In this document: positions 7,510 through 13,700 of the stretch, in pieces
Layout of the letters: each line of letters starts with the position of its first letter
Position numbering within the stretch: position 1 is the stretch's first letter
From: Peptococcaceae bacterium
Lineage (GTDB): Bacteria > Bacillota > DSM-12270 > Thermacetogeniales > Thermacetogeniaceae
Direction: 5' to 3'
Length of the DNA: 18,601 nucleotides
NCBI GenBank assembly: GCA_003132605.1
Contig: PKYJ01000088.1
Location: 1-18,601 of the forward strand
Translations under genes and position numbers: made by a program
The notes under the pieces: generated by a model
Databases searched by the model: none
What the model was told of the DNA's origin: nothing
What the model saw: the letters and a program-made list of their open reading frames with translations, nothing else

Positions 7510-7761
7510 ATGCCGATGTATACTTTCAACTGCGGTAAATGCCATGAGGAGTTTACCAAGTTGGTCGCGACAGACTGCAAGGATCAGGTAACCTGCCCCC
7601 ATTGCGGCAGCAGTAACCTGAGGCAGTTGTTTCGCCGCTTCAATTATGTCAAGATCACCCAGAAATACCACCCTGAATGTCGTAACACCCTCAACTGTGT
7701 GAGCGCCAAGCGGTTTGGCTGCGGGAAATACGCCAAAGATCCGGTACCACCCATCAGTTGA
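7510..7761 (+). CDS. FmdB-family small zinc ribbon protein
   Basis: An 83-residue protein whose N-terminus MPMYTFNCGKC plus TCPHCGS matches the FmdB/CxxC_CxxC regulatory-protein family: Cys8-X2-Cys11 and Cys29-X2-Cys32 should bind one zinc. The family was named from a gene next to formamidase, but its role is generally unknown and I do not assign one here. The C-terminal part has three more cysteines (57, 63, 71) and basic residues. ATG 7510 follows GAGGGAGGGG (7494-7503) at 6 bases; an upstream in-frame TTG at 7492 lies before that site and is rejected. It starts 66 bases after the S1 stop and mobA begins 3 bases after its own stop, so it is probably co-expressed with mobA. Confidence 0.8.
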   Translation: MPMYTFNCGKCHEEFTKLVATDCKDQVTCPHCGSSNLRQLFRRFNYVKITQKYHPECRNTLNCVSAKRFGCGKYAKDPVPPIS

Positions 7762-7764
7762 TCT

Positions 7765-8355
7765 ATGGACGCAGCGGCGATAATCCTGGCTGGCGGAAAA
7801 AGCTCCCGCTTCTGCGGGAACAAGGCCCTGGTAGAAATAGCTTCCCAGAGGCTGATCGACAGAGTGGTATACAAATTGAAAGATTTCTTCACCCTGCTGA
7901 TCCTGGTTACCAATTCTCCGGAGGAATATCAGGGGCTGGCAGTGGATATCATCGGCGATCTGATACCGGGAAAAGGGCCCCTGAGCGGTATCCATGCCGG
8001 TCTGGTGGCATCGCCGTACAGCCTGAATTTTGTGGTCGGTTGCGATATGCCCTTTGTCAGTGGCGAGCTGGGAGCTTACCTGGTAGAGCGGGCAGATCCG
8101 GATGATGATGCGGTCGTGCCCTTCGTCAATGGTTATGTGGAGCCGTTGTCGGCAGTTTACCGGAAGACCTGCATCCCTTTCATCGAGGCCTTGCTATTTA
8201 CGGATAAACCCAAGGTGGCCGCTTTTTATGATCAGGCCAGGGTGAAGTACATCAAAGATGAAGAATTAATTGCTTTCGGTGGCGGGAACTGCTTTTTTAA
8301 CATCAATACCAGGGAGGATTTAATAAAGGCCTTGGAAATATTCCCGAAGCAGTAA
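7765..8355 (+). CDS. mobA: Molybdenum cofactor guanylyltransferase
   Basis: Transfers GMP from GTP to molybdopterin, giving the guanine dinucleotide cofactor used by DMSO-reductase-type enzymes such as formate dehydrogenases. The 196-residue length is normal. Residues 8-22 (LAGGKSSRFCGNKAL) form the nucleotide-binding signature, GPLSGIHAGL follows, GCDMPF (92-97) carries the metal-binding Asp, and the C-terminal FFNINTREDL is also typical of the family. ATG 7765 has no Shine-Dalgarno sequence but starts 3 bases after the upstream stop, so translation is likely coupled. A related nucleotidyltransferase (for example a MobA-like NTP transferase of other specificity) is possible, but the length and motifs favour MobA. 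No other molybdenum cofactor gene is in the window. A terminator follows at 8450. Confidence 0.85.
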   Translation: MDAAAIILAGGKSSRFCGNKALVEIASQRLIDRVVYKLKDFFTLLILVTNSPEEYQGLAVDIIGDLIPGKGPLSGIHAGLVASPYSLNFVVGCDMPFVSGELGAYLVERADPDDDAVVPFVNGYVEPLSAVYRKTCIPFIEALLFTDKPKVAAFYDQARVKYIKDEELIAFGGGNCFFNINTREDLIKALEIFPKQ

Positions 8356-8449
8356 CAAATGGTGTGACGCCCGGCCGTCCTGGCGCCGTACCAGAAGATG
8401 AAGATTGTGAATCCAGGTGTGCGCAATAGCCAAAAATATCTCGTTGAAG

Positions 8450-8471
8450 AACCGGCTGTGGCCGGTTTTTT
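8450..8471 (+). terminator. Intrinsic terminator after mobA
   Basis: AACCGGC (8450-8456) and GCCGGTT (8461-8467) form a 7-bp stem with a TGTG loop, running into six T residues (8466-8471). It closes the ispH-rpsA/fmdB/mobA transcription unit about 95 bases after the mobA stop. Confidence 0.88.
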
Positions 8472-8535
8472 ATTGTCCTGGGCAGCGCATTGTTTCTTAT
8501 TGAAAGTGACAGACTAAAAGAGAAAAAGAGGGAAT

Positions 8536-8566
8536 CCTTGACTAATTCGTGCCGGTCAAGGATAAT
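8536..8566 (+). promoter_or_regulatory. Sigma-A promoter with overlapping inverted repeat
   Basis: TTGACT (8538-8543) and GATAAT (8561-8566) have ideal 17-base spacing and each matches five of six consensus bases. A perfect 7-base inverted repeat, CCTTGAC (8536-8542) and GTCAAGG (8555-8561), covers the -35 box and touches the -10 box, as a repressor operator would. It would drive the DUF512-der-plsY-gpsA unit with a ~250-base leader. No named regulator can be assigned from the sequence. Confidence 0.6.
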
Positions 8567-8587
8567 GGAAAAAAAATGGAGCACAAT

Positions 8588-8851
8588 TTGGTGGTTGGCG
8601 GTTTGTGGTTGGAGGGGCAAAAAGGGCCCAGATCGTTATCTGACAGGTATTGGTATTTTCCAACGGCAAATTGCTAATTGCCAAAGGCTCTTTTGGTGGC
8701 TGGTGGTAAGTGGTGGGAAAAAAGAATTAGGACCGGCAGGCAAGGCCCAGCGGCTAACGATTAATTGATGGTTGCTGGTTGATCACCATCGATCATGCGC
8801 CAGGCACCAATATGGGAGATCAATGGCAGACCAGCGACCAACGACCAATTT
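8588..8851 (+). repeat. 7-base-periodic repeat blocks around the DUF512 start
   Basis: Block A, 8588-8615, is four heptamers (TTGGTGG, TTGGCGG, TTTGTGG, TTGGAGG). Block B, 8693-8713, is TTGGTGG, CTGGTGG, TAAGTGG. Block C, 8765-8785, is TTGATGG, TTGCTGG, TTGATCA. Block D, 8831-8851, is the opposite orientation: CCAGCGA, CCAACGA, CCAATTT. C and D can pair imperfectly (14 of 19 positions by eye, 8763-8781 with 8832-8850), leaving the predicted start codon at 8823 in the loop. Confidence 0.7.
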
Positions 8852-10208
8852 GACCGGCTTGAAAATTCCGGCGACCGGCGGCCCGCGACCGGCGGCCAAT
8901 AAGAACCTGGCCATCACAATAGCAGGAGTGATCCCGGGGTCGCCTGCTGACGAATGCGGGATTAAAAGCGGCGACCGGTTGCTTTCGGTCAACGGCATTC
9001 TCCCCAGGGATACAATTGAATACAGTTTCCTCGCCTGCGGGGAGGACGTCAGGCTCAGAATCCGAAGCGGCCGGCGGGACAGGACGTTGCTGGCGCACAA
9101 AGATTGTGACGCCAACCTGGGGCTGGTGTTTGAGAGCGATTGCTTCAACGGTGTCAAAAGATGCCGTAATCATTGCCTTTTCTGCTTCGTGGACCAGTTG
9201 CCTCCGGGGCTTCGTCCCTCTCTCTACGAAAAAGACGACGATTACCGCCTTTCTTTTTTACACGGCAACTTCCTGACCATGACCAACCTGGATGAGCGGG
9301 AGTTCCGCCGGATCGAGAGCCTCCATCTCAGTCCCCTGTACATCTCCGTTCATGCTACCGACCCCGGAGTCAGGGGTTTCCTGCTGGGCAGGCAGGGACC
9401 GGTTCCAGTGCTTGACCAGATGGAGCGGCTGGCTGACGGCGGAGTCACCATGCACGTTCAGGTCGTGCTGTGCCCGGGCATCAACGATGGCGACGTTCTG
9501 AGAAAAACCGTCGACGACCTGGCTGTTCTCTGGCCGCAGGTGGCTACAGTCGGAATTGTGCCGGTCGGGCTGACCAGATTTCGCAATGCCCGCCCGCAGG
9601 TGCGGGCCTTTACGAGAGCGGAGTGCACCGGGTTGATCCGGAAGGTGGTCGTCCTTCAAGAGGGCTTTTTGCGCAAACTGGGGGTCTCGTTTGTATACCT
9701 GGCGGACGAGTTCTTTATCCGGGCGCGCCTGCCTTTTCCAAGAGCGTGTTCGTATGACTGTTTTCCCCAACTGGAAAACGGGATCGGCAATGGACGGTTT
9801 TTCCAGGATGAGTTTCGCAGGCTGATGCCTGTGCTTCCCGAGCGGTTGCGCCGCCCGCGCCGCCTCTTTGTAACCACCGGCAGGGCGGGCGCGGCGGTCC
9901 TGGAGCCGGTGATCCGCCGTTTAAGGAGGATCCGCAACCTGGATGTGTCCCTGATTCCGGTCACCAGCACCTTCTTTGGCCCGCGCATCAGCGTCACCGG
10001 TCTGCTGACCGGGCGCGACCTGGTGTGGGGCCTGCGGGGCTTGCGGGGCGAAGAGGCGCTTCTGCCCGGTATTGTCCTGAAACAGGGTACATCCCTGTTG
10101 CTGGATGGGATGTCCGTGGAGCAGGTCGCCTCCCAGACCGGCTGCCGTCTCAGGGTGTTGGAACCGACCGCCGGCGCTCTGGTGGAAGCAGTGCTCAGGG
10201 ACGCCTGA
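8823..10208 (+). CDS. DUF512 domain protein: PDZ-like domain plus MoaA/NifB-related Fe-S domain
   Basis: A 461-residue protein of the family annotated as 'DUF512 domain-containing' or 'Fe-S oxidoreductase related to NifB/MoaA'; its biochemical role is not established. Residues ~30-95 resemble a PDZ domain (GVIPGSPADECGIKSGDRL). Cys114-X3-Cys118-X2-Cys121 (CRNHCLFCF) is the CX3CX2C pattern of radical-SAM [4Fe-4S] centres, followed by FVDQLPPGLRPSLYEKDDDY and HGNFLTMTNL, characteristic of this family. The C-terminal part contains the DUF512 region. The start is unsure: ATG 8823 has GGGAG (8814-8818) only 4 bases upstream, and the first ~25 codons translate repeat sequence (7-base blocks, then a 14-base repeat at 8871-8897), so homology begins only near residue 30. 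The true start could be TTG 8850, TTG 8859 or CTG 8907. der lies 126 bases downstream; I recall this pairing in other Clostridia. Confidence 0.85.
   Translation: MADQRPTTNLTGLKIPATGGPRPAANKNLAITIAGVIPGSPADECGIKSGDRLLSVNGILPRDTIEYSFLACGEDVRLRIRSGRRDRTLLAHKDCDANLGLVFESDCFNGVKRCRNHCLFCFVDQLPPGLRPSLYEKDDDYRLSFLHGNFLTMTNLDEREFRRIESLHLSPLYISVHATDPGVRGFLLGRQGPVPVLDQMERLADGGVTMHVQVVLCPGINDGDVLRKTVDDLAVLWPQVATVGIVPVGLTRFRNARPQVRAFTRAECTGLIRKVVVLQEGFLRKLGVSFVYLADEFFIRARLPFPRACSYDCFPQLENGIGNGRFFQDEFRRLMPVLPERLRRPRRLFVTTGRAGAAVLEPVIRRLRRIRNLDVSLIPVTSTFFGPRISVTGLLTGRDLVWGLRGLRGEEALLPGIVLKQGTSLLLDGMSVEQVASQTGCRLRVLEPTAGALVEAVLRDA
8871..8897 (+). repeat. 14-base-period direct repeat at the 5' end of the DUF512 gene
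   Basis: GCGACCGGCGGCC occurs at 8871-8883 and again at 8885-8897, one base apart. A 14-base period does not keep the reading frame and equals two heptamers, so it reads more like intergenic repeat than protein-coding sequence. Confidence 0.8.
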
Positions 10209-10211
10209 GTG

Positions 10212-10300
10212 CCCGGCACTCGACGGATACATCTCATAGCAGGAATAGCAGGTCAAGTGGCATTAAGAGGGTTACTGTTCTGTATGCCTTGAGTGCCGGG
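10212..10300. repeat. 89-bp element with CCCGGCAC / GTGCCGGG ends, copy 1
   Basis: CCCGGCACTC (10212-10221) and GAGTGCCGGG (10291-10300) are a perfect 10-base inverted repeat enclosing 69 bases. The element begins 3 bases after the DUF512 stop codon and fills most of the gap before der. Its first 25 bases match 21 of 25 bases of the sequence starting at 15180, just after the spoIVA stop. It has no T-tract, so it is not a standard terminator. Confidence 0.65.
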
Positions 10301-10334
10301 AGTGGCGCTCTGACGAAGAGAGGGAGCGGGATTT

Positions 10335-11651
10335 ATGGCAAAACCGGTGGTGGCAATAGTCGGCCGGCCAAACGTGGGAAAATCCGCGCTTTTTAACCGC
10401 CTTACGGGGGGGCGCACGGCGATCGTGGCGGATGTATCCGGGGTTACCCGGGACCGCCTGTACAGAGACGTGGAATGGAACCGGGCGGTCTTTTCCCTGA
10501 TCGACACCGGCGGCCTCTTCCCCGAGGACGAGGAATTTGCCGCCCATATCCAAGAGCAGGTGGACAAGGCCATCAGTGAGGCCGACCTGGTCCTGTTGGT
10601 GGTGGATGGACGGGTGGGACCGACTACCGAGGATGTGGAGATCGCGCAACTGCTGCAAAAAACCAGGAGAAAAACGGTTATTGCCGTAAACATGGTGGAC
10701 AATTACAAGGAAAGCCATGTGGCGTACAATTTCCTGGAACTGGGTCTTGGCGATCCGGTGCCGGTCTCGGCGTTGCACGGCCTCAATATAGACGAGCTGT
10801 TGGATCGGGTCGTGGACCTGCTGTCCCCGACTTCTGAAGTACAGGACGAGGAGGAGGAGATCAGGGTAGCCGTCGTCGGGAGGCCGAACGTGGGGAAGTC
10901 CTCCCTGGTAAACGCCCTGCTGAAAGAAAAACGGCTGATCGTCAGCGATTTGCCGGGAACCACCCGGGATGCCATTGACACGGTGTTGACCAGGGACGGG
11001 CGCCGGTACGTCCTGGTGGACACGTCCGGCCTCAAAAAGCGCAGCCGGGTTACCGCCAACGTCGAGTATTACAGCATGCTACGTTCCCTGAAGGCGATCG
11101 ACCGGGCGGATATCGCCCTGCTGGTGCTCGACGCCGGTCAGGGGACGGTCGAACAGGATAAAAAGATCGGTGGGCATATTCAGGAGGCTGGGAAAGGACT
11201 TGTAATAGTAGTTAACAAGTGGGACCTGGTCGAGACCCAGGACGCCAGGAACAGGTTCGAGCGGCTCGTCCGGACCGAACTGGATTTTCTGAGCTATGCA
11301 GTTATCCACTACGTTTCGGCGAACAGCGGCAAGGGCGTTCTCAAGATCCTCGATCACGTCGACAACGTCAATCAGCAGCAGACCAGGCGGATCAGCACCG
11401 GAAACCTGAACACCTGGTTGAACGAGACTGTTTGCCTGAATCCACCTCCCTCTGTCAAGGGCCAGGAGGTCAAGATTTACTACGTGGTGCAAGTGAGCAT
11501 CAAGCCCCCTACATTTGTTTTTTTCGTCAACAAGCCGGACAAGCTGCACTTTTCCTATAAACGCTACCTGGAGCGGCGATTGCGCGAGAGCTACGGTTTC
11601 GAGGGGACGCCCCTGCAGTTGATCTTCCGTCCGCGCTCTTCTCGAGGCTAG
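10335..11651 (+). CDS. der: Ribosome-assembly GTPase Der (EngA), two G domains
   Basis: Essential double-GTPase that acts in maturation of the 50S subunit. The 438-residue protein has the usual length and layout. G domain 1: GRPNVGKS (10-17), DTGG (57-60) and an unusual G4 motif NMVD (119-122) in place of NKxD. G domain 2: GRPNVGKSS from 182, then DLPGTTRD, DTSGLKK, NKWD (294-297) and SAN. The last ~85 residues are the KH-like domain. ATG 10335 is preceded by AGAGGGAG near 10318-10325. It lies between the DUF512 gene and plsY; der followed by gpsA and spoIVA is also the order known from Bacillus. An 87-base gap with a repeat hairpin separates it from plsY. Confidence 0.97.
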   Translation: MAKPVVAIVGRPNVGKSALFNRLTGGRTAIVADVSGVTRDRLYRDVEWNRAVFSLIDTGGLFPEDEEFAAHIQEQVDKAISEADLVLLVVDGRVGPTTEDVEIAQLLQKTRRKTVIAVNMVDNYKESHVAYNFLELGLGDPVPVSALHGLNIDELLDRVVDLLSPTSEVQDEEEEIRVAVVGRPNVGKSSLVNALLKEKRLIVSDLPGTTRDAIDTVLTRDGRRYVLVDTSGLKKRSRVTANVEYYSMLRSLKAIDRADIALLVLDAGQGTVEQDKKIGGHIQEAGKGLVIVVNKWDLVETQDARNRFERLVRTELDFLSYAVIHYVSANSGKGVLKILDHVDNVNQQQTRRISTGNLNTWLNETVCLNPPPSVKGQEVKIYYVVQVSIKPPTFVFFVNKPDKLHFSYKRYLERRLRESYGFEGTPLQLIFRPRSSRG

Positions 11652-11652
11652 G

Positions 11653-11720
11653 GTTCGATGTTCGATGTTCGATGTTTTCACTGGAACAAAAGTTTTTGAA
11701 TCTCGAATGTCAAACCTCGA
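11653..11720. repeat. Heptamer repeat hairpin between der and plsY
   Basis: GTTCGAT is repeated three times from 11653 (period 7), right after the der stop. The segment 11699-11720 is also 7-periodic and complementary: 11655-11676 against 11699-11720 pairs at 16 of 22 positions by my alignment, with a 22-base loop. The hairpin ends just before the plsY ribosome binding site at 11723-11732. No T-tract follows. Confidence 0.7.
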
Positions 11721-11738
11721 GAAGGGGGCAGGTTCGCC

Positions 11739-12320
11739 TTGTTCTGGTTCATCGTACTGGTCATAGGGAGTTACCTGGTCGGCTCCATTCCCTGCGGTTA
11801 CCTGCTGGGCAAGTCGAGAGGGGTCGACCTGCGCCGGCAGGGAAGCGGCAATATCGGCACCACCAACGCTTTTCGCGTGCTGGGAAAACAGTTGGGAATG
11901 GCGGTCTTTTTCTGCGATGCCGCCAAAGGCTTCTTTCCTGCCCTGATCGGGGCGCATCACGCCCCAGCCTGGGGGGTGGCGGCAGGCCTGGCCGCCGTGG
12001 TTGGACATAACTGGTCTGTTTTCCTGGGGTTTCGCGGCGGACGGGGGGGGGCCACCGGGATGGGGGTGGCGCTGGCGTTGGTTACCAAGGCGATCTTCGT
12101 GGCCATGATCATCTGGCTGCTGGTCATCACTATGACCGGTTATGTATCTCTGGGATCGATCATTGCCGCCCTGTCCGTGCTGGTGATCGCCCTGTTCTTC
12201 AATGTCCAGTTCATCTATTTTATCTTTCTCGTACCCGCGGTGGTCATGATCGTGATCAAGCACCTGCCCAATATCCGCCGCCTGCGAAACGGGACCGAGA
12301 ACCGGATGCGCATCTGGTAA
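11739..12320 (+). CDS. plsY: Acyl-phosphate:glycerol-3-phosphate acyltransferase
   Basis: Membrane enzyme that moves an acyl group from acyl-phosphate (made by PlsX, not in this window) to glycerol-3-phosphate. The 193-residue protein is strongly hydrophobic with about five membrane segments, the first at residues 2-22. The three cytoplasmic family motifs are present: GSGNIGTTNAFR from 35, GHNWSVFLGFRGGRGGATG (89-107) and IKHLPNIRRLRNGTE near the C-terminus. The second motif usually reads FKGGKGVAT, so Arg replaces both Lys and Gly replaces Val here. The start is TTG 11739 with AGGGGGCAGG at 11723-11732; earlier starts would run into the repeat hairpin. It lies directly before gpsA, which makes its substrate. 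Confidence 0.93.
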   Translation: MFWFIVLVIGSYLVGSIPCGYLLGKSRGVDLRRQGSGNIGTTNAFRVLGKQLGMAVFFCDAAKGFFPALIGAHHAPAWGVAAGLAAVVGHNWSVFLGFRGGRGGATGMGVALALVTKAIFVAMIIWLLVITMTGYVSLGSIIAALSVLVIALFFNVQFIYFIFLVPAVVMIVIKHLPNIRRLRNGTENRMRIW

Positions 12321-12330
12321 GCGTCACCGG

Positions 12331-12356
12331 CGCGCCCTCCTCGCCCGGCGGGCGCG
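12331..12356 (+). other. GC-rich inverted repeat between plsY and gpsA
   Basis: CGCGCCC (12331-12337) and GGGCGCG (12350-12356) form a perfect 7-bp stem with a 12-base loop; an alternative inner pairing CGCCC/GGGCG uses the same right arm. No T-tract follows, so it is more likely an RNA stability or pausing structure than a terminator. Nearby CAACCAACGAC at ~12371 resembles repeat block D at 8831-8851. Confidence 0.45.
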
Positions 12357-12408
12357 GGCTGGGTGCCTGACAACCAACGACTAAAAGCACTGGAGAGGAC
12401 ATCTGATC

Positions 12409-13455
12409 GTGAGTGAGGTGCAGCCGGTGATCGAGGAGATCGCAATTCTAGGAGCAGGAAGCTGGGGAACAGCTTTGGCAGCGCACCTGGCTTCCCAGTG
12501 TCAAGTCGTCAAGCTGTGGGAGCGGGATACGGGGCTTGCCGGTCAACTTGCCGAAACCAGGCGCAATGAACATTATCTGCCGGGCGTGATCCTTCCTCCA
12601 GGAGTGGTGGTGACCGCCGATCTCCAGGAAGCGCTGGAGCGGGCCGAGTTTGTGGTGTTGGCAGTTCCATCACAGGGCATCAGGGATGTTGTGGGCAGGA
12701 GCCGCGACCTGCTGCGGCCTGGCAGCGCCCTGGTGAACGCGGCCAAGGGGTTGGAAGATGCTACCTGCCTTCGACTCTCCGAAGTGGTCTGCGAGGAGGC
12801 GCCGGAGTTTGCCAATCGGCTGGCAGTGATCTCCGGGCCGAGTCACGCCGAAGAGGTGGGCCGGGGAATGCCCACCGCAGTGGTGGTGGCCGCCACTGCA
12901 CAAGAATTGGCCGGGCAGGTCCAGGACCTGTTTATGACGGCTAACTTTCGTGTCTACACCAGTTCGGACCTGGTTGGGATAGAATTGGGGGGCGCTCTCA
13001 AAAACATCATTGCCCTTGCAGCAGGTATTGCCGAGGGTCTGGGCTACGGTGACAACACTAAAGCGGCTTTGCTGACCAGGGGCCTGACGGAGATCGCCAG
13101 GCTGGGAATCGCCTTGGGTGCAAGCCCGCTCACCTTTCTGGGTCTTGCCGGCGTGGGAGACCTGATCGTTACCGCCACCAGCAAGCACAGCCGCAACAGG
13201 AAGGCGGGTGTTCTGCTTGGACAGGGCCTCTCCCTCCAGGAAGCTCTCGAGCAGGTAGGCATGGTGGTAGAAGGCGTCCAGACAATCAGAGCAGCCAGGC
13301 TGTTGGCCCGCGACCGGGGGATCGAGATGCCCATCACGGAGCAGACCTTTCAGGTGCTGTTCTCCGGTTTGGCGCCGGGGCTGGCCGTGTCCAACCTGAT
13401 GACCCGTTCGAAGCGCCATGAGGTCGAGGACATCTTCTTGAACAGGATCTGCTGA
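12409..13455 (+). CDS. gpsA: NAD(P)-dependent glycerol-3-phosphate dehydrogenase
   Basis: Reduces dihydroxyacetone phosphate to sn-glycerol-3-phosphate, the backbone for phospholipids, in the cytoplasm. The 348-residue protein has the dinucleotide-binding motif GAGSWGTALA (15-24), the NxHYLPG-type segment NEHYLPG, VLAVPSQ, ISGPSHAEEV and the catalytic lysine Lys198 in GALKNIIALAAGIAEGLG, followed by DNTKAALLTRGLTEI. GTG 12409 has GGAGAGGA at 12392-12399 as ribosome binding site; an ATG start is not available before the Rossmann motif. It is preceded by plsY, consistent with substrate supply, and followed by a strong terminator at 13506-13530, which ends this unit before spoIVA. Confidence 0.96.
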   Translation: MSEVQPVIEEIAILGAGSWGTALAAHLASQCQVVKLWERDTGLAGQLAETRRNEHYLPGVILPPGVVVTADLQEALERAEFVVLAVPSQGIRDVVGRSRDLLRPGSALVNAAKGLEDATCLRLSEVVCEEAPEFANRLAVISGPSHAEEVGRGMPTAVVVAATAQELAGQVQDLFMTANFRVYTSSDLVGIELGGALKNIIALAAGIAEGLGYGDNTKAALLTRGLTEIARLGIALGASPLTFLGLAGVGDLIVTATSKHSRNRKAGVLLGQGLSLQEALEQVGMVVEGVQTIRAARLLARDRGIEMPITEQTFQVLFSGLAPGLAVSNLMTRSKRHEVEDIFLNRIC

Positions 13456-13505
13456 TCGTGGCAGTGGCATTGCATCATTGAACATGCGCAGAAAGAAAAG
13501 CTGAA

Positions 13506-13530
13506 GCGCTCCCAACAGGGGGCGTTTTTT
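13506..13530 (+). terminator. Intrinsic terminator after gpsA
   Basis: CGCTCCC (13507-13513) pairs with GGGGGCG (13518-13524) with one T-G wobble and an AACA loop, followed by six T residues (13525-13530). It separates the der-plsY-gpsA unit from the sporulation gene. Confidence 0.87.
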
Positions 13531-13549
13531 AACTTGTCCTGTTGTCCTG

Positions 13550-13578
13550 GAATACCAAAATATGACTATGCATATAAT
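13550..13578 (+). promoter_or_regulatory. Sigma-E-like (mother cell) promoter upstream of spoIVA
   Basis: GAATACC (13550-13556) and CATATAAT (13571-13578) are 14 bases apart. Against the Bacillus subtilis sigma-E consensus (KMATATT, 13-15 bases, CATACAAT) the -35 matches five of seven and the -10 seven of eight positions. It lies about 120 bases before the spoIVA start, downstream of the gpsA terminator. A sigma-A reading would need a 25-base spacer, which does not work. spoIVA is transcribed by sigma-E in Bacillus, which supports the call. Confidence 0.6.
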
Positions 13579-13700
13579 TAATAACGGCGGTTGGTTCTGT
13601 GCCGTGCTATGGCAGTGGGTAGCGGATAGGAGCCGGCCTGCAGAAATAAAGCATGAAAACGGATTGTCCTGCATAAGAAAGATCAGGGAGGGGGGTACCG

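Larger units (their letters stand above)
8356..8822 (+). other. 467-base intergenic region: terminator, promoter, periodic repeats
   Basis: Between mobA and the DUF512 gene I see no credible gene. It holds an intrinsic terminator (8450-8471), a good promoter overlapped by an inverted repeat (8536-8566), three blocks of 7-base TTGGTGG-like repeats, and a small inverted repeat GGCAA (8665-8669) / TTGCC (8678-8682). A possible 92-codon frame at 8490-8768 is judged spurious because it translates the repeats. Confidence 0.7.

Noticed and set aside
8490..8768. A 92-codon + strand frame between mobA and the DUF512 gene
   Set aside because: It begins upstream of the promoter at 8536, has no ribosome binding site, and its sequence is largely a translation of the 7-base TTGGTGG repeats; no recognisable domain.
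8588..8851. A CRISPR-like array
   Set aside because: The repeat units are 7 bases, imperfect, with no uniform spacers, and no cas gene is present.
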